64,000 nucleotides of DNA from positions 1,178,001 to 1,242,000 of the forward strand of contig WHUZ01000001.1 in assembly GCA_015179045.1 (NCBI GenBank). The letters are read 5' to 3'. This DNA is from Kalaharituber pfeilii (taxonomy: Eukaryota > Ascomycota > Pezizomycetes > Pezizales > Pezizaceae). The notes beneath the pieces were generated by a model, which was not told the origin of the DNA, did no database searches, and was given only the letters and a program-made list of their open reading frames with translations. The stretch's first letter is position 1; each line of letters starts with the position of its first letter. Of this stretch, positions 1-9,040 are shown in pieces. A program made the translations under genes and the position numbers.

Positions 1-489
1 TATGGAGGAACTAAAATGCCTATAATCGGCTGGATGGGTTCAAAAGTTTTGGAATTGAGCTGCGGTGAATTATGGAGTTATTATGTTTTGGTTTTCTGTG
101 TTGTTCCGCCTCATGGGTTTTATATAAGACACTTATTTTTTGTCCCTGTGGAAATATTAATTCGGAAACAAGTGCACATTTTGTCCGTAAATGTAAAATG
201 ATTGCGGTCATTAAGATGGTTCAATTGAAAACTCGACAGGTGGATAGTTACCTGCATCATCATCCGTCCAATCCTGTACTCGTCGGTTGCATTGTACCCC
301 TGACCTGATTTTAACTGTTGAGAACATTGTTTAGGCATGATTACTTCCCGCTCAACTCTAACTCTGAACCTTGTCTCAACGTTACTTCTTGAGAATTCCA
401 TCCCTCTGATCTTCAAATTACCTAGGCCTGCCTTAATTTAAAGTCACAGACAGCATCATCCGACTCAATTGCAATTCCTCCAACCAACA

Positions 490-1809
490 ATGTCCAACCC
501 GTACCCTCTCAAAAGCGTCATCGTCATCGGTGGCTGTGGCTTCCTGGGCCACCACCTCGTCAATCTCCTCCAAAAGCAGCATCCGGAAACCGCCATTTCC
601 GTTCTCGACCTACACACGAGCAACAACCAATTTCCCGGAGTCACCTACATCAACGGCGACATCACCAAGCCCGAGGACGTGCGGGAGGCGTACCGGCAGG
701 TGAAGCCGCAGGTGGTGATAAACACCGTGTCGCCGTCTGCAGTCTCCGAGGCTGCGGAGGCGGTCTACTTCAAGGTTAATGTAGACGGGACGAGGACGAC
801 GATGGAGGTCGCGCAGGAGGAGAACATTCAGTGCTATGTGTATACGAGCTCGGCGGGCGTCGTGACGGATAACGTGACGGATTTGAAAAATGTGGATGAG
901 TCGTTTCCGATGCCGGCCAACATCCCGGATATATACAGCCGGTCGAAGGTATGAGGGAGAAATCTAGCGCTCAATTGATGGACATGTCGTTTGGGAAGTA
1001 GAGATGGGCTCACAGTATTGATAGGCAAAAGGAGAGCGAGTCGTGATGGAAATGAACGGGAAAGGGGGACTTAATACCTGCGCACTGAGAGTCGCTGGAC
1101 TCTTCGGGTAGGCTCCCTTGACCAGATTCTCCCGCAGTATTAAACAAATCGCTAACGCGTGCCTCTCTCTTCCGACCCTCCACAGTCCCGGCGATCGCCA
1201 ACTCATGTCCGGCCTTATCAGCGTCCTAAAAAACAAACAGACGAAATTCCAGCTCGGTGACAACGAGAACCTCTTCGATTTCACATACATCGAGAACGCC
1301 GCCTACGCACATATCCTGGCGGCCGAGCGGCTGGTCTACCAGCTCTCGCACCCCCATCAAAACCTGAGCACAGTGTCGCCGGCCAGGTATTCTTCATCAC
1401 CAACGGCGAGCCAGTGTACTTCTGGGACTTGCCTCGCGCAGTGTGGGCTATGTACGAAGGGCACGTTGCACCCTATCATATCAAACTGGGCAAGGAGACC
1501 GGGTTGATCGTGGCTTGGGCTGCGGAGATGTACTCCAAGTTGCTCGGCAAGGAACCCGGGTTTACCAGGTTCAGAGTCCAATATGCTACTACACATAGGT
1601 ACTTCAATATCAAGAAGGCAAAAGCATTGCTGAATTATCAACCGCTGTTCTCGCTACATGAAGGGTTGGACATATCAGTTAAGGTACGGCCCTTCTGTTG
1701 CAACCTCTATTATCCCCCATCTCCAAACATTGTGAGCTAACCTTTCCTTCTGAGATATTAGTGGTTTAGAGAGCAAGAGCAGAAACAAGCAGAGAAAAAA
1801 GATCAATAA
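490..1809 (+). CDS. ERG26: Sterol-4-alpha-carboxylate 3-dehydrogenase (decarboxylating), Erg26/NSDHL family
   Basis: NAD(P)-dependent C-3 sterol dehydrogenase/C-4 decarboxylase of ergosterol synthesis, acting at the ER with Erg25 and Erg27. The N-terminus carries the Rossmann glycine motif VIGGCGFLGHHL, followed by the short-chain dehydrogenase YSRSK active-site motif and, later, the family signature VFFITNGEPVYFWD. I read four exons: 490-948, 1025-1107, 1186-1683 and 1762-1809, with GT-AG introns of 76, 78 and 78 nt. The ATG at 490 is the first in frame. Exon 3 does not stay in one frame: the part ending in YQLSHP and the part starting VAGQVFFITNGEP differ by one missing base, best placed in the C5 run at about 1351-1355. 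A 52-nt intron (GTCTAC...CCAG) would also restore frame but would delete the conserved Ala-Gly before the FITNGEP motif, so a single-base deletion (sequencing or real) is more likely. Family assignment is secure. Confidence 0.88.
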
Positions 1810-2255
1810 ACGGGACTAATCGGAAAGAGATGAGTCTATGACTGTGGTACGACAAAAACGCATGTTTTGGAAAACGGGATACGTTACAGCTGCATATATA
1901 ATGCCTTTATATAATTTGTCTTCAAGCAGGTAATAATATATCTGATTATTCGATTTAATTGCCGTAGCGATATAATATAATATAGCTTGTTGTCGAGGAA
2001 TTTCATTCCAAGATAGCCACCATAGAAACGACTAGTGCTTGATTAATCTTGTATGCGATTCCAATGCTTCAATCATAAGTTTGAAGATTTTGCTCCCAAG
2101 CACCAATCGTCGCTGTGTATAAGGGATACAACAGCAGCCTCCCAAAGGTAACAGAAATAATGCATTCAAACCGTGCAAGATAAGGACTAGAAAATTACCA
2201 CACCACTACCGTTTTAAAAAAACATAAAAAAGGACAAAGAATTAAGTTGCTATAC

Positions 2256-3587
2256 TTAGGTAGGTGCATGGCTAAACAGGAAGGAAACACTTTCTCCATT
2301 GTGGGTTCGTCGACAAGCCTCGGCCAACTGTGATATATGTTCATGAGAAATTGCTAAAGGTATGATAGAGGGCCAACTTACTGTAGGCGCGATGTCAATA
2401 GTATCCAATTTACTGCACATTGCTTTCTTTTCCGCATGGGGAACCGTGTTTGTCACAACAACTCGGCTCAATTGGCTGCCATTGATGGCTTCGATGGCTT
2501 TACCACTCAATATACCATGGGTGACGATTGCAACCACCTCCTTGGCGCCATGCTGTTTGAGGGTCTCTGCTGCCTTGACAAGAGTGCCGCATGTGTCCGC
2601 CATATCGTCAACAAGAATCCCAATCTTGTCCTTGACATCTCCAACTAAGACCATGCGGGATACCTCGTTGGGCCGGGATCGCTCCTTATGAATCAGGGCG
2701 AAGTTAAGATCGAGACGGTCTGCTATTGCCGTGGCACTAGAGGAATAACAGTCAATAGGCGAGCCGTAAACATGACAAAGCCGTAACAGCCATACCGTTT
2801 TGCTCCACCAGCATCGGGAGAGACGATCACAGCATTCTTCCAATCGAAGTTCTCCCGGATATATCGCAACATAGATGGTTCAGCATAGAGCTAGAGACAT
2901 GCTTAGTAAGCATGTGCTATAGTATCAGCATGGAGCCTACTTCGAGCTTACACTGCAGTAAGTGTTAGCTGATTGCATCACCCATCCAAATGTGGTCCAA
3001 AACGTACTTGTCAACAGGAACATTGAAGAAGCCTTGGATTTGACTGGCGTGCAGGTCCATCGTAATCACATGGTTGCATCCAGCAACCTGCAGCATGTTC
3101 GCTATTAACTTGGCCGAAATTGGCGCTCGGCTTTTATCTTTTTTGTCTTGTCGAGCGTATGGAAAATTTGGGATAACAGCTGTTATACGCCTTGCGGAGG
3201 CAGTTTTACAAGCGTTGATCATGATGAGAAGTTCCATGAGCCCATCGTTGATCTCACCAGGCGCAGTAGATTGCAGGATGAAGACTGCCGACAAATATCA
3301 GTCACTAGGGGTGTAGAGTAACTGAGGAAAGCTTGAGGTACCGTCTTCGTCTCTAACACTTTCGCCAATAGTGATGGATGTTTCCTGATTTGAGTACTGA
3401 AGAACCAAGATCTTGGTGAGCTCGACACCCAATCTGAGCCAGTCACTATCAGCTATTGGCTGAGATACTGAGGTCACTGCTCTGCAATTGAGCTGTAAGA
3501 TTGAGCTATCACATACCGGTCCGCAACCAGTCTCGCCAGTTCGGGGTGGCTGTTCCCCGTCAACAGTTTTATCGAATTTGTCGCCAT
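2256..3587 (-). CDS. Ribose-phosphate pyrophosphokinase (PRPP synthetase)
   Basis: Makes PRPP from ribose-5-phosphate and ATP for purine, pyrimidine, His and Trp synthesis. It starts with the family N-terminus [18 protein letters not shown]. It then has the [22 protein letters not shown]-binding loop, the [12 protein letters not shown] metal-binding segment, the PRPP-binding loop [13 protein letters not shown] and the typical C-terminal end [12 protein letters not shown]. Exons on the minus strand run from 3587. The third exon ends at 3008 after GTT GAC AA and the next recognisable exon begins at 2890 with Leu-Tyr-Ala-Glu-Pro. Joining them directly shifts the frame. Inserting one T at 2952, flanked by CAG and GTAAGC, gives the conserved Val-Asp-Asn-Leu-Tyr-Ala-Glu. 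Later exons are about 2890-2796, 2736-2382 and 2327-2256. The last intron (2381-2328) is 54 nt with no in-frame stop, so its retention would add 18 residues. One of several fungal PRS paralogues; which one is not clear. Confidence 0.92.
2952..2952 (-). other. Putative single-nucleotide micro-exon of the PRPP synthetase gene
   Basis: On the minus strand the base T at 2952 is preceded by an acceptor CAG (2955-2953) and followed by a donor GTAAGC (2951-2946). The upstream intron 3007-2953 is 55 nt, starts GTACGT and has a GCTAAC branch site 12 nt before its end. The downstream intron 2951-2891 is 61 nt, contains TACTAAG and ends CTCTAG. Both are ordinary introns for this genome. Only a one-base exon joins the phase-2 end (AA) to the phase-0 start (CTC) and gives the conserved Asn codon AAT. 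Not proven without RNA. Confidence 0.62.
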
Positions 3588-4285
3588 GTCGCAAGATACG
3601 TCTCACGTCGATATGCAGACTGCGTTATTGAGGTGGTAATTGGAATGCTATTTGCTCTGTAATAAAACCGGGCGAAGGAAAAAGGCGGCGATGTTAGCTC
3701 ATTCTAGCTCCAGAAGGAAAATGAAAAATGGAATAAAGAGACAGAGGGGCTTGTTAGCCGGGTGTAGAGGGACACTTACCCTGCGGTTAAGGCTTAGCTG
3801 TCGTCCCGAGTGTTTCGAGTTGATGCCTGCTAGCTGGGTGGCTATGAGTTGCTAATACCTACAGGAGATAGATTAGCTTGTAACTAGAAATCTTGCACAG
3901 CTATCATCCTGTTGACCAAATGGCGATGTCAAATGGCGGCAATCAAAAGCAGGGAAAAATCACGTTTGGAAAAAAAAAAAAAAAAAGAAAGAAAAAAATT
4001 GCTGCATCGATGGTTGCGCGTGGGCAGGGGTGTGGTGGGGGTGGGGTGGGGAGTGGGGAGTGGGGAGTGGGGCAACCCGTGAGAAGAAAGGTATAAGCGG
4101 TCACGTGACGCAGATCGCTCGCAACTCGACACATGAGATGTATAGTACAGAACCGGGGCTGGGGGGTCTCGGGTGGGAGGTCCGGGTTGGATCGTTACAA
4201 GTAGTTTCATCTTGGAAGAAGAGTGATAACTTTATAGATCTAGATACGCATTTCCATGAGATCTATTCTCCATGTTCCTGAATTA
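3588..4285. promoter_or_regulatory. Upstream region of the PRPP synthetase gene with poly-A tract, G-rich repeat and E-box palindrome
   Basis: No gene is supported here. From the PRS start outward the stretch holds an A-rich run at about 3969-3997, a G-rich tract at 4027-4072 with (GGGGAGT) repeated, and a perfect 10-bp palindrome GTCACGTGAC at 4100-4109, which contains the CACGTG E-box core. The palindrome lies about 510 bp upstream of the ATG. Its role in regulation is inference only. Confidence 0.35.
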
Positions 4286-5125
4286 CAGTCACTGGTCAAA
4301 AGTCTTGGTGACGCCACTTTTCTTGGCACCTCACAATGCTTGCTTGCACAACTTCAAACGCTCATATCTCCATGATCCATAGCTCAATTTCAGAAGTTGT
4401 ACCTGCAATTGATAGCACCGTGTCTATAGTCTTGCATATCACATGCAGCAATCATGAGAATAGTAGTAGTCAATTATATGGACCAATAAATCAGGAGCAA
4501 ATTCTAGCATTTTTACCTAAATTCTCTCTGCATAATAGTGTAGTTCCATACAAGGAGAATATTTTTGGGGCTAGTAAATTTTGCTATGAAAATACATATT
4601 GAGTCCATCTTATTTCATATTTTTGATATTTTTTATGTTGTGTTGCGGGTTCTGTGTGGAGCTATTTATTTCCAGACACCGATATTTGACCCTAAAATGA
4701 CAATTTTGTATGGGAATTTGGCAATCTTGGCGTTCTTTGAAGTTTGCGATTTTATCTCGGCAGCCACATGACCCAAACATCTGTTCTACAACCGGAACCA
4801 TGAAGTTTCAGGTAGTACCTATCATAGAAAAAATCCTGTTTGTCTATCTAGTTGTGGTGCTAAAGATACATCACATTTCAAAAAGCCACAGTTTTTGTAT
4901 GGAATACCTAGTCATCAATAACTTTTTGTAGATATTACACTGCAATCAGTGTGCTATAAGTATATCCTGTGCTGTAGCATAAACCATACTGCTTACACTA
5001 TCACCAGTTCAAGTTCTAGGTTAATTGGGTCACTTCTTGTGGAGATATCTCAATTTTTGTTCATATGGACATTGTCGCCGCTTGGTGCTCAGATCGCTTT
5101 CACCAAGACTTTTGACCAGTGACTG
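4286..5125. mobile_element. MITE-like element with 25-26 bp terminal inverted repeats and TA duplication
   Basis: The left end starts CAGTCACTGGTCAAAAGTCT and the right end is its exact reverse complement for at least 25 bp (5101-5125). Both ends are flanked by TA (4284-4285 and 5126-5127). The CAGT terminus and TA target site are typical of the Fot1/pogo branch of Tc1/mariner DNA transposons. The 840-bp interior is AT-rich and has no open frame resembling a transposase, so it is a non-autonomous or internally deleted copy. No other copy with these ends was noticed in the window. Confidence 0.85.
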
Positions 5126-5527
5126 TATCTACAGTTGTCTCTCCGTTTCCTTGCCTTCAACAATATTAATTCTCTTATATAGAGAACGTATGGAGTGCGC
5201 TAGCCATTTGCTTCTTCTGCGTATCATAAGTTCCCCAAGCACTAAAGAAAATGGTAAAGAGGTAATCAACATTAAAAGGAGGTGTAGAAGGGGGCAGATA
5301 AGGAGAAAAGGAAAGCAAGAGAGGAAAACGGAAATGGAAACGGAAAGAAGGTACAGGAACTGGTAGAGTGGCTGAGAGGGTGATCATTAATAACGGGGGG
5401 TTAATTGAATGTACGGAGAAGGCATTCACTGCATATAAAGTTCATACGACGTAGTTCAGCTTTTGACCTTCTAGTTTGTAGCTGTAAACCTATCATAGTG
5501 CTTATATACGAACTGCACCTCTCTGAA

Positions 5528-5631
5528 ATTTTTATTTATTTATTTTTTTTTTTAAAAATTATATAACTCTGCTTGTAGTATAAAGTTATGGTAGGGTCCC
5601 TGAGCGAGCCCTTAAAGCCTGGAGACAGGCT
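5528..5631 (-). repeat. Short A-tailed retroposon-like repeat, copy A (RIP-like divergence)
   Basis: Read on the minus strand this is about 75 bp of unique sequence followed by an A-rich tail. The same unit occurs as copy B at 6423-6528. About 16 transitions separate them over about 75 bp and nearly all put T or A in copy A where copy B has C or G, with about one transversion. That bias is what repeat-induced point mutation or methyl-cytosine decay produces. No flanking duplication could be fixed for this copy, and it lies just downstream of the acylphosphatase stop codon, so it may be part of that gene's 3' UTR. Confidence 0.7.
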
Positions 5632-5755
5632 CAACTCCTCTCCCACACTCTCTAAGGCTCTTCTTAAACAGTGTAGGCCCACATGAATGTGGTGGGTTGA
5701 GTCGTGTGGTTGCATTTTCTGAGTTGTCATAACCCTTCGGACTCTGTAATTAGTT

Positions 5756-6131
5756 TCATCTCCGAATGACAAATTCCTTTTCTCCTTCCACGATTTTCTG
5801 TATTTCTGTTTCGACCCTGATCTGTATTCACCAATATACGTCAGTACATCTATCCCGGCATAAATTCTCCATTCTGACACATGGCCTGACTTACAACTGT
5901 ACTTCCCGGACTCCCCTTATCCACATCCTTAAGAAACGCTGCAAGCGCCGTCTCCGTACCTTGCGCTTCGCCAGCAACTTTGCCATTGGGAAGGTTCCGC
6001 ACATAACCTGTTACGTTGTGGTTCACGGCAGCGCGGTGCGTGTAAGCGCGGAACCAGACGCCTTGGACGAAGCCATGAACGAGGAAGGAGTAGCGTTTGA
6101 GCTGCATGGAGGTTTCGGAATGGTTGGACAT
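5756..6131 (-). CDS. Acylphosphatase
   Basis: Small cytosolic enzyme that hydrolyses acyl phosphates such as 1,3-bisphosphoglycerate. The first exon (5895-6131) carries the acylphosphatase signature: VHGFVQGVWFRAYTHRAA with the catalytic Arg of the VQGVWFR loop, then the second signature GYVRNLPNGKVAGEAQG with the catalytic Asn. A 73-nt intron (5822-5894, GTAAGT...ACAG, phase 0) joins to a second exon (5756-5821) encoding the normal C-terminal strand ending EFVIRR. Without the intron the C-terminus would be non-homologous. The spliced product is about 100 aa, the usual size. The start may be the Met at 6131 or the internal Met eight residues later. Confidence 0.9.
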
Positions 6132-6422
6132 TGCGACGTCGCGAGTTCTAGTGTTAGATGCTCTCGTGCCCGCCGGTGTCTAGGGGAGGGTTGAAGAAGA
6201 ATTATTGGTGGTGGTGGTGGTGGTGTCTAGCTAGATATCATGGAGAGGTCAAAGTAATAAACCTTAGCTGCTACGAATACTAGTACCACAAGGGTATGAT
6301 GTAGATGTCTGGAGGTTTGATAAATTGGTGTTCCTGGGCTGGTTCACGTGCTGCATCATATTTTCTGTGGTCACCCCCGCACACCTGTACGGCCCATGCA
6401 TGCACACAGCAAAAGTGGTTAA

Positions 6423-6528
6423 TTTTTATTTTTATTTTTTATTTTTTTTTTAAATCACATAACCCCGCTTGTAGCACGTGGCCATGGCAGGGTCCCTGGG
6501 CAAGCCCTCGAAGCCCGGAGACAGGCTT
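6423..6528 (-). mobile_element. 106-bp A-tailed retroposon insertion (copy B) with 15-bp target-site duplication
   Basis: The segment is bounded by a perfect 15-bp direct repeat AGCAAAAGTGGTTAA at 6408-6422 and 6529-6543. On the minus strand it ends in an A-rich tail of about 32 nt. A long target-site duplication plus a 3' A tail is the hallmark of target-primed reverse transcription, so this is a SINE or a 5'-truncated LINE copy. It lies upstream of the CAB5 gene. Copy A at 5528-5631 is its diverged relative. Confidence 0.85.
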
Positions 6529-6861
6529 AGCAAAAGTGGTTAAGATGGACATATTATAAAACTTATTTTTCACGCTGGCATAAACTTTCAGGTTAATTCT
6601 GGATCCAGCTGGCAGTTTACATCTATGTTCTTCTATTTGCCTCGACCTCGCGTTATACGCCTCATTGGTAGATCGCCCTTGAACCACAGGACACCCGAGC
6701 TGTGCCCAGGTCCAATTCAGATTTGATAGCATCATAGAGCGAGGGTGTCATGGTTTCGAGTGGCGTCATACAGCAGACTCCGCACGCACGAATCCGCAAT
6801 CTCTTGTCTGCGGCTATCGCAGATCATCAACCACCTCTGCTAATGTCGCCTCATCGCCGTA

Positions 6862-7694
6862 ATGCTCCTCATCGGCCTTACAGGTTCAATATCCACCGGA
6901 AAATCCACCTGTTCAAAACTCTTATCCTCCCCACCACATTGCCTCCCTGTCATTGACACCGACCAGCTTGCGCGAGACGCGGTATCCCCTACCGACCCCC
7001 TAGGCAAAGCCGGCTATGATGCTATTGTGAGATACTTTGGCCCCACAACTCCCGATCTGCTTCTCCCCCGGACCCCACAACGGGGGTCCAGGCAATTAAT
7101 CGGCCTGTGCTCGGAAAAAGGGTATTTGGAACCGACTCGGAAAAGCAGCGCGACAGGGCCATACTAAACAAAATTATTCATCCAATCGTGCGCAAGATGA
7201 TGTTTTGGAGCATTTTTCAGTATTGGTGGTCTGGTCACTGGGCAGTCGTCCTCGATGTCCCACTACTATTTGAAAGCGGTTCCGACCTCTTCTGCGGCGG
7301 CGTCATTGTCGTCGGCATGAAAGACACAGAAACGCAAATCCAGCGCCTGCTCGCTCGGGACCGCAAGTCCGGTGGCACAATGACCCGGGAGGATGCCGAA
7401 CATAGAGTCAAGAGCCAGATGCCGATACTAGAAAAGGTGGAGCGGGTGGAGAAGTGCTGGAGTGGGAGCAGGAAAGGGTATGTGGTGTGGAATGACGGAA
7501 CGAGGGAGGAGCTGGCGCTGCAGCTGGGGGAGGTGGTGGGGAGGTTTAAGAAGGGTAGAGGGCCGTTCTATACGGAACTTGGTGTGGCGATGCCGGTGTG
7601 GACGGCCATGAGGGCGCTGTTGTTGTGGATAGGAAATTGGTGGAGGAAGAGGCAGTATATGCAGGAGCAGCAGAAGTTGAAGGCGAAGATTTGA
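6862..7694 (+). CDS. CAB5: Dephospho-CoA kinase (Cab5/CoaE), with apparent one-base frameshift
   Basis: Last step of coenzyme A synthesis: phosphorylates the 3'-OH of dephospho-CoA. It begins MLLIGLTGSISTGKST with the P-loop GSISTGKST, then VIDTDQLARDAV and the motif GYDAIVRYFGPTTPDLLLP. The reading frame then breaks. After one missing base (C5 run near 7066-7070 where C6 would fit) it continues INRPVLGKRVFG, ILNKIIHPIVR and the lid region VLDVPLLFESG. The C-terminus has the hydrophobic Trp-rich tail common in fungal CoaE proteins. A canonical 65-nt intron (7028-7092, GTGAGA...CCAG) would also restore frame, but it would remove the well-conserved VRYFGPTTPDLLLP segment, so I favour a sequence error or mutation. 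Automated annotation may have chosen that intron. Confidence 0.85.
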
Positions 7695-8172
7695 CGGGGT
7701 CAATTGAACCAATCGGTCAAGTAGTTTCATTCACCTGCGATATAGATATTCCGATTGCTCACATTACATTTCCATCCCATTCCATCAGACTGGTACGAGA
7801 GCACCCATTGGATCTACAAACGCCGTTGGGGCTGTTTATCGAATTTACATGCGCTATCTCGCAACGTGATGTGTTGACCTTCTGTATGCTCATCGACTAC
7901 CAAATACAGCCTCTTGGCATCCCACTTTCCCAATTTACCCCATTACGTAGATTAGATCCGTTGCCCCCTCCCCTCCACAACTAAACGTCCCTTCCATGCC
8001 CTCGCTCCTGCGCAACCATCCCATTACCATCTCAATCATCGCCTTCCTCCTCACCTACGCCTACTTCTCCTACACTTACCTCCTATCATCCGACCCCGAC
8101 CCCGACTCCGAGTCACCCTCGCCCACTCCGCCTTGCGCTCTCGCCGCCCCACTTAGCACAAACACCACCATA

Positions 8173-8633
8173 ATGTCGACAGTCTGGGCGCAAACCACTA
8201 TCACCCTCCCCCCCAAAGCTCGCGGCTGCTATCTCATTACCGACCACCTCCTCCGCGACCTGCAGCCCCTCATCTCTCCCTCCGCGTAGGCCTCGTCAAC
8301 CTCTTTATTCAACACACCTCGTGCGCGCTCTCGCTCAACGAAAACTGGGACGACGACGTGCAGCTGGACATGGCAGACGCACTCGAGCGGATCGTCCCAT
8401 ATGACAAGGGGAGCAAGCTGGGCCTGTACCGTCATGATGCAGAGGGCTACGACGACATGCCAGCGCATGTCAAGAGCGCGTTGATCGGCGCGAGCGTGAG
8501 CGTGCCCGTGAGCAACGGCAAGTTGGCGCTGGGCACGTGGCAGGGGATTTGGTATTTGGAGTTCAGGGCGAGAGTGCATACGAGGAAGGTAGTGGCGACG
8601 GTGCAGGGAGAAAGGATGGCGGGATCGAGTTGA
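8173..8633 (+). CDS. YjbQ/UPF0047 family protein, with apparent one-base frameshift
   Basis: Member of the UPF0047/YjbQ family (secondary thiamine-phosphate synthase-like fold). Its physiological role in fungi is not established. The start at 8173 has A at -3 and gives the usual family length of about 150 aa beginning [20 protein letters not shown]. The first part runs to about 8286 and then meets TAG. One base later in frame the core continues [37 protein letters not shown] and [12 protein letters not shown], the diagnostic HTS, DMPAH and LGTWQGI motifs. No GT donor lies between the two halves, so splicing cannot explain the break. A missing C in the run at about 8265-8279 can. The upstream frame is open back to an ATG at 7996 and would add a hydrophobic segment. 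I regard that as less likely. Confidence 0.83.
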
Positions 8634-9040
8634 CTGGGCTGGAGGCTGTAGAGCTGAAGATTGAGTTGGTCCAAAAAGTTCGCTTACCGGTTATGGAATT
8701 GTGAACTTCGCTTTTGAAGGCGGCCGTAACTGGGAACATCCGCGTAATTAGTATTGGTGATTACCTGAACCAGACAATAGAATTGTACATTAATGATTGT
8801 GATTTGGTTATTGGGAAGGAGTTTCTGTTCATAGTTTTACCACGTCTTGAACAAAACGTTTTATCATGTCATGAAGTTCATGTTATGCCTATGAAAATTG
8901 AGGAAGCTCTACACAGTTTCCAAAAAGGAAATTTTCAACGATGTACTGAAGGAAACGAACGACAACCGGATTATAATCTACATATCTCACGCCGAGAACA
9001 ACCAACACTGTTAAATAAATCTCAAAACTTTGACTACAAA

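Noticed and set aside
1..489. Overlapping short frames at the left edge
   Set aside because: No motif or splice continuity; treated as ERG26 upstream sequence.
7996..8172. N-terminal extension of the YjbQ-family gene with a hydrophobic segment
   Set aside because: Poorer start context than 8173 and longer than the family; kept only as an alternative.
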